Assembly (NCBI GenBank): GCA_021234155.1 | Contig: JAJEKV010000051.1 | Location: 6,422,761 to 6,486,760, forward strand | DNA: 64,000 nt | DNA from: Isoetes taiwanensis | Taxonomy: Eukaryota; Streptophyta; Lycopodiopsida; Isoetales; Isoetaceae | Direction: 5' to 3' | Notes under the pieces: model-generated | Told to the model about the DNA's origin: nothing | The model's input: only the letters and a program-made list of their open reading frames with translations | Database searches by the model: none | Part shown: positions 34,951-46,128 of the stretch, in pieces | How the letters are laid out: each line of letters opens with the position of its first letter | Numbering within the stretch: the first letter of the stretch is position 1 | Program-made: the position numbers and the translations under genes

Positions 34951-35840
34951 TGCTAGGGCAACATGTCCTATCTTTGTGGTGCAGTTCTTTTTTTTGAAGA
35001 TTGGAAGACCCAGAAGAAGGCATTAATTTAGAGGAAGTTGCACAACTACTTATGATTTAGGGCTTTCACTTATCACTTGAGCTTGTATGAAGTTTGGAAG
35101 ACCCCTTCTGAAGATTGGAAGACCCCTGGTAACATTTCATTTGGCTAAGAGTTGATGATCTTTGCTTTTCTCCATATTCCCTGCGTTGCTTTCATACCTT
35201 TTCCATAGCCTTTTGCTTCATACTGCCTTCTCACTTATCTATAGCCTTGCCATCTTATTTTAACCTTTTTCTCAGGCACCTCCCAAGATTTCCCTACTTG
35301 AAGTTCTTACACCCATTCTCAACTATTGCGTGCATAGTCTCCATTATTTTTCATCTTCACATATCATCAATTGTCCATTATCACCTACACTTATAACTCA
35401 CATCACCTCCACATGTTTTTTCCACATTTCCATACCATATTCCACCTAACACATACCTATCCAAGTGGCGAAAAAAAAAAAAAAAAAAAAAAAGAAGAAA
35501 CTAGCCAAAAAAGTTAAGGCTAGGGCTTACAAAACATGTCACCATCCCAAGGTGACAAGGCATAGTGACTCATCATCCATGTCACCACATGATCAAAGTA
35601 AAATTAGTCCACTTGGAATTTCATCTTCATCACTCATTTGTGTACCATCACGCCACTGTCTATTTTTACCATCACACCACTATCCACTGTGCACGCTCAG
35701 TATCACGCTCCCTATTTACTCTATTTGCACTCTTCCTTCCTAGAACTTTCTCATTTCTTACCCTTTATATCTTTGTGCATCTTAAAAAACAACTGTCCAT
35801 TACTTTTATACTTGAGCGTGAGCGTCCTGATAATTTTGAA
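34951..35840. other. Unique noncoding DNA with poly(A) tract
   Basis: GAAGATTGGAAGACCC recurs near 34997, 35091 and 35110. An A24 run lies at about 35469-35492. Pyrimidine-rich stretches around 35160-35460. No gene seen. Confidence 0.5.
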
Positions 35841-35849
35841 ATAAATGTT

Positions 35850-36110
35850 GCTCCCAGTATCACGCTGTGCATCACGGTCACGCCCAAAATCACGGCCTTT
35901 ACCTTCACGCCAGATGTCACGGCAAGTTTCACGGGAGATATTTTTGCACGGTTCACGCTGATATGCACGGCTCATGGTGAAATCACGGTTCACGCCCAAA
36001 TGCACGCTCTTTTGCACGCCCAAAATCACGCTCTCTTTCACGCCCAAATGCGCGCTCTTTTGCACACCGTCCATCATGCCCCCAATTTTTCCATCACGCC
36101 CTACATCATT
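35850..36110. repeat. CACG-rich minisatellite with 24-bp core units
   Basis: ATCACG, TTCACG and TGCACG recur every 8-14 bp. The best part is three 24-bp units, CACGCCCAAATGCACGCTCT plus four bases, at 35991-36014, 36015-36038 and 36039-36062. The period is eight codons, so plus-strand frames read HAQ.HAL.-type repeats and stay open (35565-36116), but this is probably a by-product. Confidence 0.7.
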
Positions 36111-36919
36111 TTCTAGCCTAGTCAGCTTTTTGGCCAATATTTGAATGCCACGTAAGTTTTTGGAAGTGCCATACAGACAATCCTTATATACACTTGCCTT
36201 CCAAATGCTTATGCCTGTGGGATATATCCCTAGTTGAAAATTTCTGACTGAAACATTTTCTTGATTCCGGCGAGTTTTTCCGGTGAATCTATGCAATCAT
36301 GATTCCGTCAAGCTGAGATCAGCCGGATTCGCAAGTCATTTGCATCTGGAACACCTCTGGAATCTAATAATTACCAGAAACGTGGCCAATTGGATTGAAT
36401 TAGCTGGCAAGAAACAGGGGATTTAAGGGGATTTTGACGCAGAGTTTAATTCGAGCAGCTCAGAGTGATATTCGTGCGAGATACCAAAGAGTGAAGCCGG
36501 ATTTCGTCTTTTGCAGTTGTTCCTGCCTCAGTCCTGTTGATTTGAAGGCATTTCTCCATCAAATTCTGATAATCATGCATTGGATATTTCCTGTTTGAAT
36601 CGAGCCTAGAATTGGCTTTCTTGGCTAATTCTAAGCCCGTGGTAGTTGTACGCTTCCTACCATCTTCTGGTGACAATGGTTGCGTTATTTGTCTAACTTC
36701 TTGTGATTAATCGAGCTATGAGTCTTCTGCAGCGTGAGGGACATCCGTGTTTTTTGCATCAATTAGTTGATTTCGAGATATATAGAGTGACTACCTGAAG
36801 TAGTCTGGAGGTTTTGAACCAATTATAGGACTCTAAATTGAGGTTGGCGTGCTTGAAGCCAAGTTCAGCGCTAACATTTTTGGAGGTTCTACCAAGATTC
36901 TTGTCTTGGCCGGACTCAA
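36111..36919. other. Leader of the gypsy-type element or unrelated spacer
   Basis: No gene. The start GATTCCGGCGAGTTTTTCCG and the CTTGGCCGGACTCAAATGGC before the gag start look like retroelement leader DNA, but I could not define LTRs or a primer site. Confidence 0.3.
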
Positions 36920-39140
36920 ATGGCTCCAACTAGAAGATCAGAGACTTTGGAACATACTGATAGGAGAGCAGAGGCTTCTGGACATGCTGGTGTAGCTGAA
37001 ACCGTTGAGCTACCTGCTTCAGGTATGGCTACTGCCCCTGATTTTGCTATTCCTCATTACTTTGAGTTGAATTTGCCTATTTCTCCTCTTATTTTTGTGC
37101 CTAGTATGAATGCTAATCAGTTTCTTAAGATATTTGAAGAATATTACAGGGAGTTTGGGATCAAAAAGGGCTGTAAGTTTACAGAGTTCACTAGGTGTAT
37201 GAAATCCGATGAAGCTAGTGCTTGGTGTGAGCATGAGACTTCTGTTATGGGTGTGGACAATTATGAAGCACTTGTGCAGCAGTTCCTAGCCAGGTTTGGT
37301 AAGCTCTCTGCCCCATCAGACTTGGCAAATGAGCTACAAACCTTTTGCATCAAGACTGGTGAGAGTGTCAATCAATATATTGAAAGGTTTAGCACCTATT
37401 TGAGGAAATGTCAAAAGAGCCAGATCTCTACTCCTACTCTATACTTTGTGGCTGCATTTATTAAAGGTTTGCAGCCTAGACCAAAGAACATAAGAAAATG
37501 TTGAAGATCCAGTACCAAGAAGGGTTTGATACCATTCACAAAGCCTTTGACAAGGCCTCTAAAATTGCTTATGAATTGTCTTTTTTCCCTGATAACTCTG
37601 TACACATTGCAGATCCTTTCTACCCTGATTATGAGCACGAATTGGCACCTGCTGCTCCTGTCTATGCAATAAAAGAGAAGAAGAAGCCTGAGACAGATGA
37701 AATTGATCCCCAGGTGGTTGAAATGAAGATGGAAATGAGTAAATTGGCTGAAACTATAATTGAGATGACTAAGCAACAGCTCGAGATAACCAAACAACTC
37801 CTAGAGATGAAAGGTAACAGGAAGGTACATCCTCCTTGTGATTACTGTAGTAAAACAACACACCCCTCTGATATTTGCTATTCAAGAGCTTGTTTAAAGT
37901 GTGGAAAGAAAGGACACTTTGGTAAAACTTGCCCCCCTTGCAACTTTTGCAAAGAGATAGGCCACCTAGAGGATAAATGCCTTGTCAAGGAATATCTAAG
38001 CAAGCAAGAGAAAGGAAAAAAAGCTGAAAGCTCTGCTGCTATAAGATTTGTGCAGGAAATAGAACCTCAGGAAGAGGTAATGGCTGTACAAACCAGGAAG
38101 ATGGTTGAAGATGTTCAACATCAAGCTAAGAACAATGAAGATCAAGCCAAAGCTGGCCATGGTAAGGGCAAGGAACAGGTATTAGCTCCTTCCCCTTTTG
38201 AAAAATTCCAGAAGAAAGACAAAGAGCTAGATGAACTTGATTTGCTGCTAAAAACTTCTAAGGTAACAATAGATTTGCTAACCCTGCTCAAAATAGCTTC
38301 TGCATATAGAAACAAGTTATTGAATGCAAATATGATTGAAAATGTATCTTTTACTGAACCTGAACTTGCAGCCAAGCCAATTTTGGCACAAGAAGAAGAG
38401 GATCCAGGAGCTTTTACATGCACTGCCAAATTAGGAGGCCATCAACTCTCTAATGTATTGTTGGACAGTGGCTCACCCATTAATGTGATGCCACAGCACA
38501 TCATGAAGAAATGTGGACTAAGCATCTCCACACCCTACTCTGTTGTGCTAAAATCTTTTTCTAATGCAAAAATCAAACCTATTGGTGTGATTAGTAAAGT
38601 CCCTATTAATACTGAAGGCGTTATAGTTGAAGCAAACTTTATAGTAGTGGCTTTTGAGGATATTGACGAAATTACTGACATCTATGACCTTTTATTGGGC
38701 AGAAGATGGCTGAAAACAGTTGATGCCAGGTGTATATGGTCTGAAGGAAGTTGCAGGATTACAGATGGCGTTAATTCTACCACCTTGCTCAACAAAAGTG
38801 GCTTCTCACACCCTTGTGGCTTCATATGTGAAGAGATGATAGAAGAAGGTAACTTAGGTAATTATAAGGTAAGCATACCACTTGAATTTGAATCTGAGAT
38901 CAGTCATACATGCCTAACCAACCAGCCTATGAATCTTGAAAGTCATACAGGTTCCATATGGTTTGATGGAGGTATCTCCACCAGACTTAGTGTTGCATCA
39001 GCCTCTGCTATCATCAAAGACTCTTCCAACAAGCTATTGTCCAAAGTTGGAAGGGTCTATGAGGGTATAACCTCCAATATGGCAGAGTATCGAGCCTTGT
39101 TGGCAGGCTTGCAAGAATATCATGTTTCGAAGCCTTTTGC
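36920..39140 (+). pseudogene. Ty3/gypsy gag-protease-RNase H remnant lacking reverse transcriptase
   Basis: Frame 36920-37504 is a gag capsid (FEEYYREFGIKKGCKFTEFT, later TGESVNQYIERFSTYL). A -1 change at about 37495 leads to a 561-residue frame with three CX2CX4HX4C zinc knuckles (about residues 114-127, 132-145, 148-161), a retropepsin with LLDSGSPINVMP and LLGRRWLKTVDA, and, only about 200 bp later, an RNase H start (WFDGG, NMAEYRALLAGL). Reverse transcriptase between protease and RNase H is missing, and RNase H is cut short. No flanking LTRs found. A dead, internally deleted element. Confidence 0.75.
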
Positions 39141-39364
39141 TGCTTCTCCAGTTGATGTTGCTCCCAAAAGGTCATCCAATTAACCTGCTCACCTTTGTTG
39201 TGTAGAAGATACGCTACAGCAAAGGTTCTAGAAATCATGCCTCCATCAGCATGGGGCTTGCCAGTTATTTGTTTAAACAAGCCATTAGCCTGGCAGTACT
39301 GACCGGTAATCTTTAGTTTTCAATCGGAAAAATCTTCTTTACCCCGGAGTTCTAGTCTGTAATG
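39141..39364. other. Spacer after the gypsy remnant
   Basis: A minus-strand frame (39280-39014) reads MFKQITGKPHADGGMISRTF and onward, part of which is only the shadow of RNase H. I see no supported gene. Confidence 0.25.
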
Positions 39365-39538
39365 CACAGTCGGATTAAACCTGGTTCCGTAAGCTGAGAA
39401 ATGAACTGTCGAATTAAACCTGGGGCTTGCACAGTCGGATTAAACCTGCCGAAGATAGATGGATTAAACCTGTCGGAATAAACATGTCGGATTATTAAAA
39501 CTGTCGGATCAAACCTGTCGGATTAAACCTGTCGATCT
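39365..39538. repeat. GTCGGATTAAACCT short interspersed tandem repeat
   Basis: The 14-bp word GTCGGATTAAACCT or close variants occur about eight times in 174 bp, tightest at the right end (GTCGGATCAAACCT, GTCGGATTAAACCT). Confidence 0.75.
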
Positions 39539-39696
39539 TGCATGAAGGAAGGAAGAGTCTTCTTCTTCCCGAAAAAAATGGATTGAGACAGGGCACCATA
39601 AATTCGAAATTTTAAAAAAATTGTACCATAATTAAGTGTCGCTTCATATTTATTGCCTTTCAAATCTCCACAACATAGTGGACTAATGTAGTGTGT

Positions 39697-40141
39697 GACG
39701 GAATAGAGTTTGGCTCTACCCTCATCCCGATGTGGCAATTAGAGTTCAAGAGCCGCTTATGCAGCATGAACGCAGTGTGTGGAGTAATTCGGGGGGGCGA
39801 TAGATCCAAACTCTGTTCTTTCAGTTGCCATATCTCTGCATTCATGTTTAGAGATGTTGTCTGGAGTTATCTATGAAAAGGACCATGTTTAGCCCACCAG
39901 AACGTAAACCCTGTGGGTTGATGAGGTTCTTGTAGGGTTTACGTTTTGGAGGCCGAGCCTTGTTCTTCTTCACTTGGGACTTGGCTGAAACTTTGGATTT
40001 GAAAACATAAAGCAATTGGAACTGACGAAATGGAGTTTGGATCTACCCTCCTCCCGATGTGGCAATTAGAGTTGAAGAGCGACTTATGCAGCATCAACGC
40101 AGTGTTTGGGGGCATTCGGGGGGCCGATAGATCCAAAGTCC
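39697..40141. repeat. Satellite array 1, about 1.4 monomers of 325 bp
   Basis: Two phased copies of GTTTGG(A/C)TCTACCCTC 325 bp apart (about 39708 and 40033). The monomer includes AACGTAAACCCT, about 20 bp, then AGGGTTTACGTT. Confidence 0.8.
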
Positions 40142-41487
40142 ATTCTAATATATTGTGATACCAAAACCCTCCTAGGCCAAAAATGTGGACACGCCACCCA
40201 AAAATGCTCTGACGTCGCTGTAACGCATAACGTGGCACCGCGACGTGTCTACGTCGCAATGCGATGTCATCACATCGCAACATGACATGATCACGTCGCA
40301 GTGCCACGTCTGTTCATTTGTTGTGCCTGCGGGCTTTTTTGACCATTTCATCCTGTCAATTCTTTATTTCCTAGGCCTAAAGTAACTTAGTTGAATGTTA
40401 GGTGTACTTGAATTCATTAAAGTAACTATAGGTGTTTAACACTTTCGGATGAACTTAGGATGTCATGGATCCTTTTTCTCTAAAGCGCGCCTTCTCATGA
40501 AAACTTTTCCTCTTGTCTGCACCTTCGAGTTGCACCCCTCCTCAAGATTTCAATTTTTTTTAGATGCATATGTTTTTACTTATGCATTTTTTGGCATTTA
40601 TGCCTCGTAAATTTGTAATTAATGCATAGATCGAAATAGAATTCTGATTTTTTTGTCATATGGCTTGCTAAGTCATTTCCATTGCACATGCCAACTTCCA
40701 GAATTTTCGGATGAGCAGTGGATCAAGGAGCTTTAACCATAATGGTCAGGGCAGCCTGCTGTTGGTAAGACGAGCTGGGCAATCCTCCCCACATCAAATA
40801 AGGGCAGAACCTCGCTCGACTGCCTCTCCAAAGATGAGGGTCCAGAACCCAAGAGGCCAGCCCAAAAAAACTCCCCGATGGTGCCTTTCCTGGCATCGCT
40901 CCTCTGGGGGGCATACGCTAATGCTCACCCTCCCGGAGCCTGGTTCCCCTATCCGACCGTTGAATAATCTGTTCAATGACCCTTCTTTGAGGAGGTCCAA
41001 AAAAATCCAAGATCGGTCCGGTAGAAGTTGTCAAACCGCGAAGCATCCTGCTGGCGACTGTGTGGAAACACATGTGTTTTGTTGTTCGAGCAGCGAGGGA
41101 TCTCCGGAATGGCTATTCGACTTTGCCACGTCGTCCGGAATGATGACATTACTCTAGTGGCCAAGTCACATGACCAATTTTGCCAGAGAAAGGAACACGA
41201 ACTCCCTACATGACTTGAGCTCTTTTGGCGCACCTTGGCCAAGTGGTGGTCTTCTGCTGACGGAACTTGGTTCCTAGGATAATGTCGACGTTTTGAGTCC
41301 ATTGGCAGGGTCCATTTGCAGTTCCGGGGTGGGGAAGGTGCCCGTCCATCACCAAAGCCTTCCGAAGAAGAGTGTTCTTGAAAACTATCTTCAGGGAGGT
41401 TTTAAAGGGTCATCTTCTAGCGTCAATACCGCCTCTATACGTGATGACACGGTGCAAGGTCCTGCTCCAAATTGAAAAGGATAAGGC
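40142..41487. other. Unrelated DNA splitting the satellite
   Basis: Interrupts the satellite with loss of about 70 bp of monomer, so it is not a clean insertion. Contains an ACGT-rich stretch at 40200-40315 and one 148-codon frame at 40711-41157 (MSSGSRSFNHNGQGSLLLVR at the start), rich in Ser, Pro and Arg and unlike any family known to me. I would not call it a gene. Confidence 0.35.
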
Positions 41488-43211
41488 CTCCAGAACGTAA
41501 ACCATGTGAGTTGACTAGGTTCATGGAGGGTTTACATTTTAGAAGCCGATCCTTGGGTTTCTTCACTGGCTGACACTTTATATTTGAGAACATGAAGCAG
41601 CTGGAACTGACAGAACGGAGTTTGGATCTACCCTCCTCCCGATGTCGCAATTAGAGTTCAAGATTCGCTTCTGCAGCATCAACGCAGTGTTTGGAGTCAT
41701 TCGAGGGGCTGAGAGATCCAAACTCCATTCTTTCAGTTGCCATGTCTCTGAGCCCACATTTCGAGAAGGTATGTCGAAGTATCTATGAAAATGACCACGT
41801 TTAGGCCACCGAAACGTAATCCTGTGGGTTGACTAGGTTCTTGTAGGGTTTACGTTTTGGAGGCCGAGCCTTGTTCTTCTTCACTTGGGATTTGGCCGCA
41901 ACTTTGGAAATAAGAACATGAAAGAACTGCAACTGACGGAATAGAGTTTGGATCTACCCTCCTCCTGATGTGGCAACTAGAGTTCAAGAGCCGCTTATGC
42001 ATCATCAACGCAGTGTTTGGGATCATTCGGGGGGCCGATATATACAAACTCCATTCTTTCACTTTCCATGAGTTATCTATGAAAAGGACCACGCTTAGGC
42101 CACCGGAACGTAAACCCTATGAGTTGACTAGGTTCTTGTAGGGTTTACGTTTTGGAGGCCGAGCCTTGGTCTTTTTCACTTGGGACTTTGCCGACACATT
42201 GTATTTAAGAACATGAAAGAATTGAAATTGACAGAATAGAGTTTGGATCTACCCTCATCCCGATGTGGCAATTAGAGTTCAAGAGCCGCTTATGCAGCAT
42301 GAACGCAGTGTTTGGAGTCATTCGGGGGGTGATAGATCCAAACTATGTTCTTTCAGTTGCCATGTCTCTGCATTCATGTTTAGAGATGCTGTGTGGAGTT
42401 ATCTATGAAAAGGATCACGTTTAGGCCACCGGAACGTAAACCCTGTGAGTTGACTAGGTTCTTGTCGGGTATACGTTTTGGAGGCCGACCCTTGTTCTTC
42501 TTCACTTGGGACTTGGCTGAAACTTTGGATTTGAAAACATAAAGTAATTGAAACTGACGAAATGGAGTTTGGATCTATCCTCCTCCCGATGTAGAGTTGA
42601 AGAGCGGCTTATGCAGCATCAACGCAGTGTTTGGGTCATTCGGGGGGCCGATAGATCCAAACTCCATTCTTTCACTTTCCATGTCTTTGCACTCATGTTT
42701 GGAGACGGCTTGTTGAGTTATCTATGAAAATGACCACGTTTAGGCCACTGGAACGTAAACCCTATGAGTTGACTAGGTTCTTGTAGGGTTTACGTTTTGG
42801 AGGCCAAGCCTTGGTCTTCTTCACTTGGGACTTAGCCACACTTTGTATTTAAGAACAAAAAAGAACTTCAACTGACGGAATAGAGTTTGGATCTACCTCA
42901 TCCCGATGTGGCAATTAGAGTTCAAGAGCCACTTATGCAACATCAACGCAGTGTTTGGGGTCATTCGGGAGGCCGATATATCCAAACTCCATTCTTTCAC
43001 TTTCCATGTCTTTGCACTCATGTTTGGAGATGGCGTGTTGAGTTATCTATGAAAAGGACCACGCTTAGGCCATCGGAATGTAAACCCTATGAGTTGACTA
43101 GGTTCTTGTAGGGTTTATGTTTTGGAGGCCGAGCCTTGGTCTTCTTCACTTGGGAGTTGGCCGACACTTTGTATTTAAGAACATGAAAGAATTAAAGCTG
43201 ACGGAATAGAA
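41488..43211. repeat. Satellite array 2, about 5.3 monomers of 294-328 bp
   Basis: GTTTGGATCTACC phases at about 41620, 41948, 42242, 42565 and 42887. Each monomer has the inverted pair AACGTAAACCCT / AGGGTTTACGTT (for example near 42106 and 42752), with CpG-to-TpG changes in the last copy. Open frames across it are shadows. The array ends abruptly against gag sequence at 43211. Confidence 0.85.
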
Positions 43212-44061
43212 CAGTTCCTGACAAAATGCTTCCCTCCACATCTAAAGCATCCTCTCTTTGGCTCATTCTTTTTGTTAGAGGTGTCAACTTCTTCTTGCCT
43301 TCTTTCAGGTCCATTGTTTTCTCCATTGTACCTTTTTCTTTTGAACTGTCTATCAGAGTCTTTGTTACCATTTTTCTTCTCTTTCTTTTTACTCTCTTCC
43401 TCAGCGGTTCCTTCGTCCCAAATATCTAATTTTCGCATTTTGGGGTCCATCTTCCTTTCCACTGCAGATGCCATCTTTATAGCCCCATCTAAATCTTTAG
43501 GATCTAGGATCTCCGATTAGATATATATCATCTTTACACCCACTAACATATTTTCGTAGGGAGTTCTTCCCCATCTAGGTTCCTTATCGGTGCGCCAAAT
43601 GGGTAAACTTTGAGGTGTAGGACTGGATAGTTTCCTTGTCTTTCTTTGTCTCGATTGATCCCATAGTCTTCTTAGCTCACTTTGATAATTAGAAGGAAGA
43701 TATTGCGATTCAAATGCTTTCTTGAATTTTCCCCATGTGTCTATCTTAGGATTACACTCTCGTCGACCTTGCCACCAGGCTTGGGCTTGGTCTTTCAAAT
43801 AGCTATCCATGGCTTGCAATTTTTCCACATCAGTTGCTTGCACTCGATCAAAGAATTTTTCCCACTGGCTTATGAAACTAACTACTTTAATTGGCCTCGT
43901 GATCTTCTTCCCTTTAAAAGTAGGCATATCTACTTTCTCCAACCATTTTCTAATCTTGCTGGGATTAAGAGGCGGCGGCGGTGGAGGATTTACAGGTGGA
44001 GGATCATTCGGCAGAGGTGGCTGCTGGGGAATATCCGGTAAGAAACGGTACAGAATAGCCA
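43212..44061 (-). pseudogene. gag fragment of the gag-only LTR element, copy G1
   Basis: Matches 47756-48606 of copy G2 closely. The frame from 44062 reads MAILYRFLPDIPQQPPLPND at the start, includes the capsid part WWQGRRECNPKIDTWGKFKK, is frameshifted near 43600, and ends inside the zinc knuckle at the satellite border. N-terminal about 40 codons and primer site are deleted. Confidence 0.7.
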
Positions 44062-44941
44062 ACTGCAGTTTATACGTAGCAGCAGTTTATCCGCCCAACC
44101 GGATCCAAAACTAAGGCAAATTTTCCTAAGGAGGTATGGCAAGAGCAGATCTAGGCCTATTTTCTCTTCAGCGCTAGATCAAGCATTTTACAACAACAAA
44201 ACTACCGTCTGGGATTAGACACAATCTCTGCCCACTCCAAGGTACAGTAGGCGATTCTGATCAGAGGTTTTCAGTGGCCAAAAGTACAAGGGGAATCGGA
44301 TCCTTGCAGATCGGCCTTGAACAGCGGCAATCAGGGAACTTGGTCGGAATTCGCAGCAGAGACTTCTGAGTTCTCAAGCTGATGCCGGTGTCTCTTCTTA
44401 AACCCAATTAATCGAGCCCTTTTCTGTAAAAAGGCATTTCCTTCGGCTATTCTGCTCTCAGCCTTTTTGAGGGCAAAATTAGACGTTCTCCAAGTGTTTC
44501 GATTCGATGCATTCCTTTTTTGCTTTCAAGCTATTTCCTTATTTTGCCACGTTGAGGATATTTTAGTGCATTCCCCATTTTAAACCACGACCCCATCTTT
44601 TTGGTATTAACATATATTTGTAAAAGCCCCCTTTAATGGTTGTTTATTTGTTTGCTTGAACCCTTTGTCAACCATTGAGATGTTATCACCCCTTGTATTG
44701 CCTTAGCCCTTTTATTTTGGATCACTCCCCCTAGCCTGCTTCATATCAATCCATCCCTTCTCAAGGTTGATCGCCCTCGATTAACAAGGTTCTAAAGATT
44801 TCCTATTCCTGCACAACTCAGAAATAGTTACGGGTATTTGTACTTCCAAAGCACCTAATACCCCACGTACCTCCAAGGTACAGATGTATCTTTGTCAAGC
44901 CAATTGTGTTGCAATCACAATTACTAGTCTTCAAAGATTTA
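44062..44941 (-). mobile_element. LTR and 3' internal DNA of copy G1
   Basis: LTR sequence 44077-44748 matches 48917-49600. It continues at 44749-44941 into the region that in G2 lies between gag and the 3' LTR (ATCCATCCCTTCTCAAGG), then joins CRN-a4 at 44942 through a shared ACA. So one LTR separates two element interiors, as in a tandem or recombined pair. Confidence 0.7.
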
Positions 44942-46095
44942 CAAACTTCTCATTGGCCGCATTCTTCTTGAATGCCGTCAGGATCCTTTTATAGGTTTGT
45001 TGGCCAAAAATGTATGTACTAAGTTCGGACTCTACTGCCTGGAGCCATTGATTGTAGCTCCACAAACTTTGATTCATCATGTATTCTAAACATGACCCCA
45101 CTAAGCCCTTGTGACCACCTGTCATCTGAAAAACAGAAGTAGAAATTGGTACAACTTCGATTGGCATCCCTGGTTGTTCAGAATTTGCTTGTGTTAGCAA
45201 CTGTTGGATATCATGTATGGAAAACCTTGTTGGCTCCATATAAAAACTATGGGAAAATGGTGAGAGTCTGACATAAACACGATTCATCTTCTCTGCATTC
45301 TTACGCCGCATGTGGTACTGATCTTGCAAGAGATCCTTCACAGTTTCAACACCAACCAACAAAAACCCTGCCAGATTGTATTCATCAATCCCACTCTTCA
45401 ACTCTTTTATTGTGCTAAAAATTCATCAAGGCAAACATTTGAGGCGTTCAACAAAGAATCAGCCTCGCCCACAATTAAAATCACTTTGATAGGTAGCTTA
45501 TTTTTAAAAACGTAGATTTAAAGCTCCAATCTGTGCATTCCTCTCCCCGGAGGTCCGGATGGGAAAAAGTAGTTGCACTTTCCATGCATAACGCCCCACA
45601 TGTAACCCCAAAACTGGCTTGTACTCCAGCTCTCCCTTACCTTCAAACCGGCCCAAATAAACCACCATCGTGATCTGTTTCACAAGTCGCCTTTTCTTGG
45701 CAAAGAATCGCCATTGTGCTCTTTCCACTTTGTCTTGCACCACAAAGCACACAAGATTTGGCAAACCGAAGTCGAGAGACGAGCTCGTCCACGCGGGGGC
45801 ACATAAAAGTGATGCTCGGGATGTACAAAGTGCTCCCAACCGCAAATGAACGATGAGGATAAGTGTCCGGCTTGTGAATCCTTTTGGCAACATACCGCAC
45901 TCGAACTTAGGACTGATGATTTCTTCAAAATCGTGGAGGGGACAAAGTTTGATCCATAATGACCATGTCATCACAAGGCACCGTGAGATTTCATAGCTAA
46001 AAAGAGATCACTTCTTCCATCGAGGTGTCGGCCTCAAAGTTCCGTGACTCGCCGAATCCAAACACCTCCACAACATTCTCATCTTTCCGCTTCAT
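44942..46095 (-). pseudogene. CRN-a copy 4, without palindrome, 3' truncated
   Basis: Start codon 46093-46095. Header, GARQSGKST and Walker B region are recognisable but the header to P-loop part is frameshifted many times. Between the SFKSLF-like segment and Walker B it has a single arm followed by AATAAGCTACCTATCAAAGTG, then TTTTAATTGTGG: no inverted duplication. The ORF 45401-44931 covers KSGIDEYNLAGFLLVGVETV to KNAANEKF, after which an LTR fragment cuts it off. It therefore preserves the ancestral join that the other three copies lost. Confidence 0.75.
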
Positions 46096-46128
46096 CTAGT
46101 ACACACCGCAGGAAGACACAGAGAACCC

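Noticed and set aside
37480-37505. Gag-pol programmed -1 frameshift in the gypsy relic
   Set aside because: The overlap has no canonical slippery heptamer and falls inside the capsid domain, well before the zinc knuckles, so it is more likely an indel.
40711-41157. 148-codon frame in the satellite interruption as a gene
   Set aside because: No known domain, no promoter or splice context; length is compatible with chance in GC-richer DNA.
43226-44114. Plus-strand frames over the gag fragments (Gly- or Phe-rich)
   Set aside because: Antisense shadows of gag.
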